Program-made: the position numbers and the translations under genes
In this document: piece by piece, positions 42,096 to 51,102 of the stretch
How the letters are laid out: every line of letters begins with the position of its first letter
How positions within the stretch are numbered: position 1 is the stretch's first letter
NCBI RefSeq assembly: GCF_001618005.1
Contig: NZ_LQXA01000019.1
Location: 141,608 to 205,607, forward strand
Length of the DNA: 64,000 nt
Reading direction: 5' to 3'
Source: Clavibacter tessellarius
GTDB taxonomy: Bacteria > Actinomycetota > Actinomycetes > Actinomycetales > Microbacteriaceae
The notes under the pieces: generated by a model
Told to the model about the DNA's origin: nothing
Databases searched by the model: none
The model's input: the letters and a program-made list of their open reading frames with translations, nothing else

Positions 42096-42950
42096 TCAGC
42101 GGACGGGCAGCAGCACGATCACGAGCGGCAGCACGGGGAGCGCGCACGCGACCGCGCACAGCGTCCGCAGCGCGATCCGGTGCCCGCCGCGGGGGTGGCG
42201 CATGCGGTCGGCGCGGAGGCCGGAGAGGCCGCCCCCGGGATCCAGCTTCGTGAGGGCGGCCGCGACGGTGGCGGGGCCGGACACCCGGGCGGCGTGGTCG
42301 TCGGCGATGAACTCGATCGCGATGGTGGTGGAGAGCGCCAGGCGCTGGCTCGCGGGCAGCGCCGGGAGGATCGCGCGGGACACCTGGGCGAGGCGCACGG
42401 CCAGCGCGTGCCGCTGCTCCAGGTGCGCGGTCTCGTGCTCGATGACCGCGGCGAGCTCGTCGTCGTCGAGGCGGGCGCGCGCCTCGGTGGTGAGGAGGAT
42501 CACGCCGGTCGCGGGGGAGAGCGCGGCGAGCGGCACGTCGGACTCGACGATGCGCGCGTCCCGCCCGGCCACGCGGTACGGGCGCGACGCGAGCAGCAGG
42601 GTCGCGACCTCGCCGGCGCGGTGCCGGGCCTCGCGCACCACGCGCCCACCCTCCTCGACGATGCGGAACAGCAGGATCCCGAGCACGCCCGCCGCCGCGT
42701 ACGCGAGCGGCACGACCACCGCGACGCGCTCCGCGCCGGCGCCCGCCTGCATCGCCATGCCCTGGTGGATGAGGAGGCCGAGCCCGGAGCCGAGGCTCAG
42801 CACGGCCGTGACGAGGAACCCGTGCCACGCGGCGAGCATCGCGACGGGCCGCTGCGCGACGAGCGGCAGCCGGCCGAGGAGGAGCGGCGCCAGCAGCGTG
42901 ACCGTGACGTAGCACTCGAGCAGGAGCACCGCGCGGACCGTGTCGCTCAC
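42096..42950 (-). CDS. M56/BlaR1-type membrane metalloprotease
   Basis: 284 aa with four to five TM segments and the zinc motif HETAH (in AAVIEHETAHLEQRH), followed by EFIADDHA, the downstream Glu ligand region. It lacks the C-terminal penicillin-binding sensor of BlaR1. These are usually paired with a BlaI/CopY repressor, which is absent here. GTG 42950. The target is unknown. Confidence 0.85.
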   Translation of the reverse strand: MSDTVRAVLLLECYVTVTLLAPLLLGRLPLVAQRPVAMLAAWHGFLVTAVLSLGSGLGLLIHQGMAMQAGAGAERVAVVVPLAYAAAGVLGILLFRIVEEGGRVVREARHRAGEVATLLLASRPYRVAGRDARIVESDVPLAALSPATGVILLTTEARARLDDDELAAVIEHETAHLEQRHALAVRLAQVSRAILPALPASQRLALSTTIAIEFIADDHAARVSGPATVAAALTKLDPGGGLSGLRADRMRHPRGGHRIALRTLCAVACALPVLPLVIVLLPVR

Positions 42951-43034
42951 TCGTCGGGCTCCGATCGGGTGGGCGGACGCCGCGGGGGGCGGATGCCGGA
43001 TGGGCGCCTCCCGGTCGGGTGGCGGACGCGTCCG

Positions 43035-43496
43035 TCAGATGGTCTCGGGCAGCGCCTTCGCATTGTCGATGACCTGGCTGAGCACGGTCTTCAGGCCCTC
43101 GAGCTGCTCCTCCGTCATGGAGAGCCGGTCGCGGATGCGCTGCGGGATGGCGACGGCCTTCTCGCGGAGCTCGCGGCCCTGGTCGGTGAGGCCGATCTCG
43201 AGCACGCGCTCGTCCGTGGCCCGGCGCACGCGCCAGACGTGGCCCATGGCCTCCAGCCGCTTGAGCAGCGGCGAGAGGGTGGCGCTGTCGAGCTGGAGCT
43301 CGTGGCTCAGGTCCTTCACCGAGCGCGGCCCGCTGGCCCAGAGGGCGAGGAGCACGAGGTACTGGGGGTGGGTGAGCCCCAGCGGGTCGAGGATGGGTCG
43401 ATAGAGGGCCGTCACGCTGCGCGCGGCGACGACGAGCGCGTAGCTGACCTGCTTGTCGAGCGCGAGCGGGTCCTGCAGGTCCTGCGGTGTTGACAT
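43035..43496 (-). CDS. MarR family transcriptional regulator
   Basis: 153 aa. DKQVSYALVVAARSVTALYRPIL, LTHPQYLVLLALW and the winged helix KDLSHELQLDSATLSPLLKRLEAMGHVWRVR...DERVLEIGLTDQG are MarR/OhrR-like. There is no Cys near the N-terminus, so it is not a classical Cys-sensing OhrR. ATG 43496 with GGAGG four bases upstream. No target gene is adjacent. Confidence 0.92.
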   Translation of the reverse strand: MSTPQDLQDPLALDKQVSYALVVAARSVTALYRPILDPLGLTHPQYLVLLALWASGPRSVKDLSHELQLDSATLSPLLKRLEAMGHVWRVRRATDERVLEIGLTDQGRELREKAVAIPQRIRDRLSMTEEQLEGLKTVLSQVIDNAKALPETI

Positions 43497-43609
43497 GGTT
43501 CCTCCGCCGGTCATTCTGTCACTCCGTGTTGCTAACTCCCGGGCGAACGGGGGGTAGCGGCCGGATCTGTGGAAAGGCTCCTGCTTGTGAGGGATTCGGA
43601 GCGGGCGCC

Positions 43610-44332
43610 TCAGGCGGCGGGCCGCGCGACCTGGGGGACCAGGATCGCCTCGAGCTCGTCGGCCGTGTCGACCACCGCGATGGTGCCGGCGGCCTCGGCC
43701 GGGCTGCCGTAGCCCCAGCCGACCATGACCGTCGGGATCCCGTGGGCGGCCGCGCCGAGCACGTCGTGCTCGCGGTCGCCGACCATCACGACGTGGTCGA
43801 GGTCGACGCCCGCGCGCCGCAGCCGGAGCAGCGCCTCCTCGATGACGTCGGCCTTCGCGGACCGCACCTCGTCCTCGCTCGCGCCGCACACCTCGGTGAA
43901 GAGGTCGGCGAGCCCGTAGTGGTCGAGCACGCGGCGGGCCTGCGACTCGGGCTTGCTGGTGGCGAGGGAGAGCGGGATGCCGGCCGCGTGGATCGCGCGG
44001 AGCACGTCGGGCACGCCGTCGTAGACCGAGCTGTCGAAGACGCCGCCGCCCGAGTAGCCCTCGCGGTAGTGGGCGAGCGCGCGCTGCTGGGCCTCGTCGT
44101 CCATGCCCGCGAGGTCGCGGAAGGAGTCGAGGATCGGCGGGCCCACGTACTCGAGGAGCTGCGCGGGGCCGGGCACGGGCAGGCCCATGAAGACGAGCGT
44201 CTTCGCGAGCTGCGCGGTGATCCCGGGGGCCGAGTCGGTGATGGTGCCGTCGAGGTCGAACAGGACGCAGCTCCAGGGAGCGGAGGCGGATCCGGCTGTC
44301 GTGTCGGGTGCGGACGTGTCGGGTGCGGTCAC
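43610..44332 (-). CDS. HAD family hydrolase (PGP/Gph-like)
   Basis: 240 aa. FDLDGTITDS (nucleophile and acid Asp), LATSKPESQ and GDREHDVLGA are HAD motifs I-IV, and the cap is of C1 alpha-helical type. It could be a phosphoglycolate or pyrophosphate phosphatase; substrate not determined. GTG 44332 has TAGGGT six bases upstream (leaderless). Confidence 0.9.
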   Translation of the reverse strand: MTAPDTSAPDTTAGSASAPWSCVLFDLDGTITDSAPGITAQLAKTLVFMGLPVPGPAQLLEYVGPPILDSFRDLAGMDDEAQQRALAHYREGYSGGGVFDSSVYDGVPDVLRAIHAAGIPLSLATSKPESQARRVLDHYGLADLFTEVCGASEDEVRSAKADVIEEALLRLRRAGVDLDHVVMVGDREHDVLGAAAHGIPTVMVGWGYGSPAEAAGTIAVVDTADELEAILVPQVARPAA

Positions 44333-44338
44333 CCGCCC

Positions 44339-44344
44339 ACCCTA
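44339..44344 (-). promoter_or_regulatory. -10-like TAGGGT (minus strand)
   Basis: On the minus strand TAGGGT is followed by GGGCGG and then GTG 44332 of the HAD gene. Confidence 0.5.
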
Positions 44345-44379
44345 CGAGGGTCGCGCGGACGCCTGCCGGGAGCGTCCCC

Positions 44380-46101
44380 TCACTGCTGGGTGAGGCCGTG
44401 CTCCGTCTTCTCCCAGTAGTGCGGGCGCGTGAGCAGCTGCCACAGGCCCTTGTAGGCGGAGATGGAGTGCAGGATCCAGTACACCGGGTTGAGCAGCGAC
44501 CACAGGATGAGGTGGAACGTGCCGCGCTTGAACGGCCCCATCATCGAGACGTAGACCATGACCCCGTTGCCGACGAGGAAGTTGAACAGGCTCGTCCAGA
44601 GCGCCCACGCGGGGAAGACGGAGGCGATGACCTCGTTCGGGATCGCGAGCGACGCGATCGTCACCAGGTAGAAGGGGATGACCCCGAGGAACGTCGCCGG
44701 GGTGCCGCCGATGAGGAGCGCGAACGCGACGAAGCGCACGATGCCGACCTCGCGGATGAGGGCGACCGGGCGGCGGGCGTGCACGAGCGTCGTCTGCATG
44801 TACCCCTTGATCCACCGGGAGCGCTGGCGGATGAAGTTGGGGATGGAGGTGTTGGCCTCCTCCATGGTGGTGGAGTTGATGACGCCCACGCGGTAGCCGA
44901 CGGCCGAGGCGCGGATGCCGAGGTCGGCGTCCTCGGTGACGTTGTACGGGTCCCAGCCGCCGAGCTCGACGAGCGCGGCCGTGCGGAAGTGGTTCGAGGT
45001 GCCGCCGAGCGGGATCGGCAGGTTCGAGTGGTCGAGGCCCGCGAGCATGTAGTCGAACCAGTAGGAGTACTCGAGCGTGAACATGCGGGTGAGGGCGTTC
45101 TCGCTCGCGTTGAAGTAGTTGAGGGCGGCCTGCACGCACACCATCTCGGGGCCGCCGCGGTCGAAGGCGACGAGCGCCTTCTTCAGCTGGTCGGGATCCG
45201 GGGTGTCCTCGGCGTCGTAGATGACGAGGTACTCGCCGGACGCGAGCGTGAGGCCCACGTTGCAGGCGCGCGGCTTGGTCTGCGGCTGGCCCGCGGGGAT
45301 CGTGACGATGTGGAAGTGGGCGGGCGGATCCGCGTGCACGATCGCGTCGCGCGTCTCGGAGTCCTCCTCCTCGATGAGGATCAGCACCTCGAGCTTGTGC
45401 GCCGGGTAGTCGAGGCCGCCGAGGTTCTCGATGAGCTGGGCGACGATGTTCGCCTCCCGGAACACCGGGACGAGCACCGTGTAGACCGGCAGGTCGGCGT
45501 CGACGAGGCGGTGGACCTCCGCCTCGGTGACGCGGTCGACGACGTCGTAGCGCGCGCCCTGCAGCGCGACGAAGAACTTGAACGCGGTGGCCGCGAGGAA
45601 CGCGAGGCTGACCACCGACAGCGCGCCGACGGCGGTCTGCCGCGGCCACACCACGGCGAGGGCGACCAGCAGGACGGCGCCCACGAGCGCGCCGGCCTTC
45701 TGTCCGCGGGAGAAGACGAGGCGCCCGGACAGCTCCGGGTTCGCGCGGAAGAGCCGGTTGGCGGCGTCGTCGGCCACGGCCTCGCCGCACAGGCGGAGGA
45801 CGGCGTCCTTCAGCTCCCACGCGTCCACGCGGGTGAGGGCGACGGGCGCGCCGAGCTCCGCGGCCAGCGCGGCCGCGAAGCCGGGATTCCGGCGCCGGTC
45901 GTCGGCGGCGACGAGCTGCCGGCCGTCGGCGAGGAGGCGGACGGGGATCCACCCCTCGGCGAGGTAGCGCTCGCGGGGGCCCTGGCGCACCGGACCCGGG
46001 TCGATGCCGTCCTGCCACGTCGGTGGAGCCGGAGTCGCGGGTGCGCTGTCCGCGGTCGTCATGTCGCGCCCGTCCGAGGGCGCCGGCTGCGTCGTGGTCA
46101 T
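44380..46101 (-). CDS. Membrane family 2 glycosyltransferase (XagB-like)
   Basis: 573 aa. The N-terminal ~120 residues resemble the GspE/MshEN small domain. Two TM segments follow, then a GT2 domain with VPVFREANIVAQL, DAEDTPDPDQ (DxD), TEDADLGIR and RQRSRWIKGYMQT (QxxRW), then four C-terminal TM segments. The layout fits a processive polysaccharide synthase such as XagB. It starts one base after the stop of the upstream polytopic gene, so the two are co-translated. Confidence 0.9.
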   Translation of the reverse strand: MTTTQPAPSDGRDMTTADSAPATPAPPTWQDGIDPGPVRQGPRERYLAEGWIPVRLLADGRQLVAADDRRRNPGFAAALAAELGAPVALTRVDAWELKDAVLRLCGEAVADDAANRLFRANPELSGRLVFSRGQKAGALVGAVLLVALAVVWPRQTAVGALSVVSLAFLAATAFKFFVALQGARYDVVDRVTEAEVHRLVDADLPVYTVLVPVFREANIVAQLIENLGGLDYPAHKLEVLILIEEEDSETRDAIVHADPPAHFHIVTIPAGQPQTKPRACNVGLTLASGEYLVIYDAEDTPDPDQLKKALVAFDRGGPEMVCVQAALNYFNASENALTRMFTLEYSYWFDYMLAGLDHSNLPIPLGGTSNHFRTAALVELGGWDPYNVTEDADLGIRASAVGYRVGVINSTTMEEANTSIPNFIRQRSRWIKGYMQTTLVHARRPVALIREVGIVRFVAFALLIGGTPATFLGVIPFYLVTIASLAIPNEVIASVFPAWALWTSLFNFLVGNGVMVYVSMMGPFKRGTFHLILWSLLNPVYWILHSISAYKGLWQLLTRPHYWEKTEHGLTQQ

Positions 46102-46102
46102 G

Positions 46103-47308
46103 TCAGGCCCATCCGAGGGCGCGGGCGAGCGCGCCCATCCAGTCGAGGACCACGGGCCGGTTGTAGGCGGCGGCCCAGGCGATGGCGATCTGCACGGCGG
46201 CGACGAGCGTGATGAGCACGTCGGCCCGGCGCGTGGTGGCCGCGGGGAGGATCGCCATGCCCATCATCGTCATGATGAAGAAGGTGTTGCCGGCCGAGTT
46301 GGCGGGGATGAGGCCCAGGATGTAGCCGGTCAGCAGCCCGAGGAACAGCAGCGTGGAGATGAGCACGGCACCCGGGCGGCGGACGAGCAGCGCGAGGATC
46401 CAGCCGGAGATCATGGGCGCGAGCAGCAGGAACCCGTTGAGGGTGGTGACGAGCTGCGGCACCGTGTCCCAGAGCGCCGGGTCGTAGTGGAACTGCGCCG
46501 TGAGGAACGCGAAGGGGCGGTCGAGGAACACGAGCTGGAGGAACGCGACGGTGACGAAGGCCGAGAGCGTCGGGAACAGCAGCACCAGCACGTTCGACGC
46601 GCGGGCGCCGCGCTCGCCGTGGCGGGCGAGCGAGATGAGCGGCGCGGCCAGCCCGATGACCACGATGTAGACGATGCCGCTGGCGCTGGAGAGGGCCGCG
46701 AACGCGAAGAGCAGCCCGGCCCGGAAGCCGGCCTGCGTGTTCCGGTAGGCGACGAAGCGGACCATGTTGGTCGCGCCGACCCCGAAGGCCGCGACGCCGA
46801 GGAAGGCCTCGAGGTTCGTGGTGACCATGTGCGCGAACAGCGGGTTGGCGCCGAGGGCGACCATGAACATGGCGGACTGCACGCGCGGGAAGCGGCGCTG
46901 CTGCATCGCCTGGAGCATCTGCTGGAGGAACGGGCCCGCGATGAGGGCGCCGAGGATCCCCATGCCGAGCGTGCCGCCGGGCGTGACGGCGGCGAGGATC
47001 GTGCCGACGGGCGGGTAGAGGCTGCCCACCCAGGCGGCGTCGGCCCGGGTCCAGTCGATCTGCGCGACGCGGGAGAGGAGGTCGGCGTTCACGGTGGTGG
47101 AGACGGGGCCCGTGGCCGACCCGGCGGGCGCGTGGTCGGCGATGAGCGCGATCACGACGAAGGGGAGCGAGAAGAGCAGGCGGAGCAGCCAGCGATCGCG
47201 GAGGCGCCGGGGGAACGGGTCGATGCGGACGCGCACGGCGGTCGCTCCCGTGCCGGCACCGGCGGCCTTCGCGGCGGCGCGTGACGCGGCCACGTCCGTG
47301 GTGGTCAT
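46103..47308 (-). CDS. Polytopic membrane protein co-transcribed with the glycosyltransferase
   Basis: 401 aa from ATG 47308 (GTG 47317 adds three residues), about nine TM segments, family not recognised. A periplasmic loop after TM1 (VNADLLSRVAQIDWTRADAAWVGSLYPPVG) is notable. Coupling to the GT2 gene (TGAC then ATG) suggests a role in synthesis or export of the same polymer. The region 47309-47583 upstream has two 12-bp repeats and no gene. Confidence 0.75.
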   Translation of the reverse strand: MTTTDVAASRAAAKAAGAGTGATAVRVRIDPFPRRLRDRWLLRLLFSLPFVVIALIADHAPAGSATGPVSTTVNADLLSRVAQIDWTRADAAWVGSLYPPVGTILAAVTPGGTLGMGILGALIAGPFLQQMLQAMQQRRFPRVQSAMFMVALGANPLFAHMVTTNLEAFLGVAAFGVGATNMVRFVAYRNTQAGFRAGLLFAFAALSSASGIVYIVVIGLAAPLISLARHGERGARASNVLVLLFPTLSAFVTVAFLQLVFLDRPFAFLTAQFHYDPALWDTVPQLVTTLNGFLLLAPMISGWILALLVRRPGAVLISTLLFLGLLTGYILGLIPANSAGNTFFIMTMMGMAILPAATTRRADVLITLVAAVQIAIAWAAAYNRPVVLDWMGALARALGWA

Positions 47309-47583
47309 GGTGGTCACGGGCGCGCACCGGCGGAGGCGGATGCGGAGGCGGATGCGGACGCGCGCGCCGGGGCGCGGCGGCAGGGCGCACCGGACTGCAT
47401 CAGATCCACCCCCGAGGACACGGCGGCGACGGGCCGCTCGTCGTCAGTATGCGCGGGTCGTCGGCGGCCGGAGGCGTCCGGTGGCTCCGCGGATCGTGAG
47501 CGGATAGGCGGGTCGGCGCCGCGCCTCGCGACGGTCGCCGGGGGCCCGTCGGCGGATGCGGCGGAGGCCTGTCGAGCGGCGGA

Positions 47584-48279
47584 TCAGAACAGGCGGGAGT
47601 GCCCGTCGTCCATCCCGCGCATGGCGTCGTAGTCGAGGAGGAGGCAGCGGATGCCGCGGTCCTCGGCGAGGGTGCGGGCCTGCGGCTTGATCTCCTGCGC
47701 GGCGTAGACGCCCGTGACCGGCGCGAGGTGCGGATCCCGGTTCATCAGCTCGAGGTAGCGCGTGAGCTGCTCGACGCCGTCGATGTCGCCGCGGCGCTTG
47801 AGCTCCACCGCGACCGACTTGCCGCTCGCGTCGCGCGCGAGGATGTCGACCGGCCCGATCGCGGTCATGTACTCGCGGCGCACGAGCTCGTGGCCGTCGC
47901 CCAGCAGGTGGATCTGCTCGGCCAGCAGCTTCTGCAGGTGCGCCTCCACGCCGTCCTTCACGAGGCCCGGGTCGACGCCGAGGTCGTGCGCGGAGTCGTG
48001 CAGCACCTCGTGGATCGAGACGACGAGCATGTCGGCCGTCTTCGGCTGCACGACGCGCCAGATCTCGCGGACGCCCGCGAGCGCCTGGTCGTCGTCGGGC
48101 TCGACCTCGACGATGGAGCAGGGCGGGCTCATCCAGTTCAGCGGCTTGTAGGAGCCGCCGTCCGAGTGGACGAGGAGGCTCCCGTCGGCCTTGACCATGA
48201 GGAGGCGGGTGGCGAGGGGGAGATGCGCGCTGAGGCGGCCGGCGTAGTCGACGGAGCAGCGGGCGATGACGAGACGCAC
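47584..48279 (-). CDS. nucS: Endonuclease NucS
   Basis: 231 aa. The C-terminal nuclease motif [23 protein letters not shown] holds the Asp and Glu-x-Lys of the NucS active site, and the N-terminal DNA-binding half is present. NucS performs MutSL-independent mismatch repair in many actinobacteria by cutting both strands at mismatches, working with the DNA clamp. GTG 48279 with TAGGCT six bases upstream. Confidence 0.95.
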   Translation of the reverse strand: MRLVIARCSVDYAGRLSAHLPLATRLLMVKADGSLLVHSDGGSYKPLNWMSPPCSIVEVEPDDDQALAGVREIWRVVQPKTADMLVVSIHEVLHDSAHDLGVDPGLVKDGVEAHLQKLLAEQIHLLGDGHELVRREYMTAIGPVDILARDASGKSVAVELKRRGDIDGVEQLTRYLELMNRDPHLAPVTGVYAAQEIKPQARTLAEDRGIRCLLLDYDAMRGMDDGHSRLF

Positions 48280-48340
48280 CCGGCGAGCCTAGCCGGGCGT
48301 CGGAGGGGTGCGCGTCGCGGTGGTGCCGGCCGGGTGCGTC

Positions 48341-48580
48341 TCAGCCCAGGAGCTCGAGGTACTGCGGCCGGCACCTCATCGCGTGGATGATCTCCTCGGT
48401 CCCGTCGTCCCACACGATCACGACGATCTCGAGGAGACGCGCCGCGGTGTCGAAGCCCACGCGGAGCTGACGCTGCGGTTCCTCGTCGTCGAGGGGACCC
48501 GAGATCAGCGGCGTCGATGCCGCGGTGACGGCGTCCTCGTCCGCCACACCGTGCTTGCGCGCGGACGGACGGACGATCAC
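48341..48580 (-). CDS. Putative toxin of a type II toxin-antitoxin pair (BrnT-like)
   Basis: 79 aa from GTG 48580: HGVADEDAVTAASTPLISGPL, RQLRVGFDTAARLLEIVVIVWDDG and EEIIHAMRCRPQYLELL. This strand/helix order and the HAM(R/K)xRxxYLxLL ending resemble small RNase-like toxins related to BrnT. The GTG overlaps the antitoxin stop (GTGA). Function is inferred from pairing and pattern. Confidence 0.7.
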   Translation of the reverse strand: MIVRPSARKHGVADEDAVTAASTPLISGPLDDEEPQRQLRVGFDTAARLLEIVVIVWDDGTEEIIHAMRCRPQYLELLG

Positions 48581-48837
48581 GCGGCGTGCGACCAGGCGTC
48601 GAGCGCCGCGCGGATGGCCTCGGAGCGGTTCAGCCCCTCGCGCTGCGCACGAGCCATCACGGCTTCGAGCTCCGCTTCCGTGAGTCGCACGGGGATGACC
48701 TTCGCGGCCGACTCCCCGCGGGGAGCGCGACCCCAGCGCGCGCGGAGCGCGCCGACGTCGTATCCCGCCTCCGCCTCGTCGACCCACTCGTCGACTTGGG
48801 ACTCGTCGACTTCTCGACCGTTGATGATGCGCGCCAT
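48577..48837 (-). CDS. Ribbon-helix-helix antitoxin
   Basis: 86 aa. The C-terminal half VIPVRLTEAELEAVMARAQREGLNRSEAIRAAL is a CopG-like ribbon-helix-helix; the N-terminal acidic part (VDESQVDEWVDEAE) probably contacts the toxin. Such proteins repress their own operon. ATG 48837, with TACGAT six bases upstream (leaderless). Confidence 0.75.
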   Translation of the reverse strand: MARIINGREVDESQVDEWVDEAEAGYDVGALRARWGRAPRGESAAKVIPVRLTEAELEAVMARAQREGLNRSEAIRAALDAWSHAA

Positions 48838-48843
48838 GCGCTC

Positions 48844-48849
48844 ATCGTA
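48844..48849 (-). promoter_or_regulatory. -10-like TACGAT of the toxin-antitoxin operon (minus strand)
   Basis: TACGAT on the minus strand is followed by GAGCGC and ATG 48837. Confidence 0.5.
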
Positions 48850-48861
48850 ATACGGAAGTCC

Positions 48862-49866
48862 TCATCGGGCCACGGTCGGGGCGGCGGATCCGCGCGCGGC
48901 ACGGCGGCGGCCCTGCGCGAGGAGCACGCCGAGGAGCACGAGGACCGCGCCCGCGGGCTCGTTCCAGTGCAGGGTCTCGCCGAGCACGAGGATCCCGAGC
49001 GCGACGCCGACCACGGGCGTGATGTACGTGACGGTCGAGGTGGCCGTGGGCCCCCAGGCGAGCAGCACGTTCATGTTCCAGAGGTACGCGAGGCCCGTGC
49101 CGACCACGCCGAGCGCCAGGAGGCTGAGGATGACGGGGAGGTCGAGCGCGATGGGTCCGGTCGCGAGGAAGGGGGTGGCGAGGATCATCGCGGCGGCGCC
49201 CATGCCGATCTGCATGAAGGCCGTCACGACGCCCGGGATGCCGCGGTGGGTGAGGAAGCGGCGGAGGTAGCCGAACGTGATCCCGTAGCAGAGGGCCGCG
49301 CCGAGGCACGCGAGCTGGCCCGCGAGCTCGAGGAGCGGCTGGCCGGACGCGGCGGCCTCGGCGGTCGGGGTGAGGCGCCACGGGCCGATGATCACGACGA
49401 CGCCCGCGATGCCGAGCGCGATGCCCGCGAGCTGCCGCCGGCCGAGCCTCTCGACGCGGAAGGCGAGGGTGGCGAGGAGGGCGGTCATGATCGGCGTGGT
49501 CGCGTTGTAGATGCTCGCGACGCCCGACGTGACGTGCTGCTCGGCCCAGGCGAACAGCGAGTAGGGGATGGCGGATCCGACGACGCCGACGACCGCGAAG
49601 TGCAGCCAGACGACGCGCTCGCGGGGGAGCGGCAGGCGGCGCCACGCGACGATGAGGCCGAGCGCGACGGCGCCGAGCACGAGCCGCGTCCACGACACCT
49701 GGCCGAAGGACACGCCTTCCAGCGCGACCTTCATGAAGAGGAAGCTCGCGCCCCAGACGGTGCCCATGGCGGCGAACTGGACGGCGATGCGGCGGCCGCC
49801 GGGGAGCGCGAGCGGCGAGGCGGAGGCGGCGGATGCGGAGGGCGTCGGGGCGCCGCGGGGGGTCAC
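48862..49866 (-). CDS. EamA (DMT) family transporter
   Basis: 334 aa, ten TM segments in two EamA repeats: VWGASFLFMKVALEGVSFGQVSWTRL in the first, GVVGTGLAYLWNMNVLLAWG and TPVVGVALGILVLGE in the second. Exporter of unknown small metabolite. GTG 49866 has TACGCT six bases upstream (leaderless). Confidence 0.92.
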   Translation of the reverse strand: MTPRGAPTPSASAASASPLALPGGRRIAVQFAAMGTVWGASFLFMKVALEGVSFGQVSWTRLVLGAVALGLIVAWRRLPLPRERVVWLHFAVVGVVGSAIPYSLFAWAEQHVTSGVASIYNATTPIMTALLATLAFRVERLGRRQLAGIALGIAGVVVIIGPWRLTPTAEAAASGQPLLELAGQLACLGAALCYGITFGYLRRFLTHRGIPGVVTAFMQIGMGAAAMILATPFLATGPIALDLPVILSLLALGVVGTGLAYLWNMNVLLAWGPTATSTVTYITPVVGVALGILVLGETLHWNEPAGAVLVLLGVLLAQGRRRAARGSAAPTVAR

Positions 49867-49916
49867 GTCGTCAGCGTATCGGCGGGGTCGTGCGGCGCGA
49901 GGTCCGAGTGGTGTCG

Positions 49917-50297
49917 TCAGCCTGCGGGCGGGTGGTGGCCGCGGCCGGGGATCGGCCCGCGCAGGTCGCCGCCGGGCTGGGCCGAGTCGCCGTGGAAGCG
50001 CGGGATCAGGTGCACGTGCAGGTGGAAGACGGTCTGGCCGCCGGCCGCGCCCACGTTGATCCCGACGTTCCAGCCGTCCGGGTGCAGCTCGGCCTCGAGA
50101 CCGTCCTTCACCTCGGTGACGAGCGCCATGATCGCGACCTGCTCCTCCGGCGTCGCCTCGAACCAGGTCGCGACCTCGCGGCGCGGGATCACGAGGCTGT
50201 GGCCGGGCGTGACGGGGTTCGCGTCGCGGACCGCGAAGGCCAGCTCGTTGGCGGCGACGTGCTCATGGGCGGACATGGCGGTGAAGGGGCTCGGCAC
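49917..50297 (-). CDS. HIT family hydrolase
   Basis: 126 aa. The catalytic triad is TVFHLHVHLIPR (HxHxHxx) and GHSLVIPRREV the conserved strand. Expected to hydrolyse nucleotide phosphoramidates or dinucleoside polyphosphates. GTG 50297 gives the family N-terminus PSPFTAMSAHEHV and overlaps the upstream hydrolase by 35 bp; ATG 50276 is an alternative. Confidence 0.92.
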   Translation of the reverse strand: MPSPFTAMSAHEHVAANELAFAVRDANPVTPGHSLVIPRREVATWFEATPEEQVAIMALVTEVKDGLEAELHPDGWNVGINVGAAGGQTVFHLHVHLIPRFHGDSAQPGGDLRGPIPGRGHHPPAG

Positions 50298-51030
50298 GGG
50301 GACAGCATGCCCGGGCGAGGAGCCACCGCTCGGCGGCGGGCCAGGCGACCGCGAGATCCGCGTTCAGCTCCTCGTGGTCGTACCCGGCGTGCATGTCCCA
50401 CGCGGCGCCGCGGCGGTCGAGGCCCGCGGCCAGCTCGGCGTGGGGGATCACCATCTCGACCGCGTCGGTGTCGTGGTCTCCCCAGAAGCAGTAGAGCGGT
50501 GCGGGCGCGTCGTCCACGAGCGCGTCCGGCGCGAGGCAGGCGAGCTCGCGGTAGAAGGCCGCCCCCGCGCGGAGGTCGAACCGCTCGTTCGCCGCGCGCC
50601 AGAACGGCTCGTCCCGCTGCATCCGTGCCATCTGCTCCTCGACGTCGCGGGATGTCACGCCGTAGTCGCCCAGCAGCGGGAAGCCGCCGGAGACGACCGC
50701 CGTGACGGCCTCGTGCTCGCGGAGCTCCCGCGCGAGCCACGGCCCGAAGGCCCCGGTGAAGGAGTAGCCGAAGACAGCGAAGCGCGCGTGGCCGAGGTGC
50801 CGCATCACGGCGAGCATGTCGTCCGCCCAGGCGCGGGGGACGTAGGGCGCGCCCGTGCGGCCGCTCGCGCCGAAGTCGCGCGGCGAGGCGACCACGACGG
50901 TGAAGCTCCGCGCCATGCGCTCCTCGAAGGCCGGATCCCACGAGTAGTTGCACTCGGGGGCGAGCAGGACGGGACCGGCGCCGCTCGTCCGGTAGGAGAT
51001 GCGCGCGCCGTCGACCTCGAGGGATGCCAC
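50263..51030 (-). CDS. Alpha/beta hydrolase
   Basis: 255 aa, with nucleophile elbow GYSFTG, an acid region FWGDHDTDAVEM and a C-terminal HAGYDHEEL His. The N-terminus (GARISYRTSGAGPVLLAPECNYSWDP) is typical of the fold. Substrate unknown. GTG 51030 has TACGGT six bases upstream. The 3' end runs into the HIT gene. Confidence 0.85.
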   Translation of the reverse strand: MASLEVDGARISYRTSGAGPVLLAPECNYSWDPAFEERMARSFTVVVASPRDFGASGRTGAPYVPRAWADDMLAVMRHLGHARFAVFGYSFTGAFGPWLARELREHEAVTAVVSGGFPLLGDYGVTSRDVEEQMARMQRDEPFWRAANERFDLRAGAAFYRELACLAPDALVDDAPAPLYCFWGDHDTDAVEMVIPHAELAAGLDRRGAAWDMHAGYDHEELNADLAVAWPAAERWLLARACCPRAEPLHRHVRP

Positions 51031-51036
51031 GAGGCC

Positions 51037-51042
51037 ACCGTA
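51037..51042 (-). promoter_or_regulatory. -10-like TACGGT (minus strand)
   Basis: TACGGT on the minus strand is followed by GGCCTC and GTG 51030. Confidence 0.5.
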
Positions 51043-51102
51043 GGCGCCGCGGGCCGCGGAGGGAGCCCGGCGATGCTGCCGTCGCCGTGCTTGCATGGCC
51101 GG

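Noticed and set aside
42096..43496. M56 protease and MarR as a BlaR1/BlaI pair
   Set aside because: The regulator is MarR, not BlaI, and the protease lacks a penicillin-binding domain.
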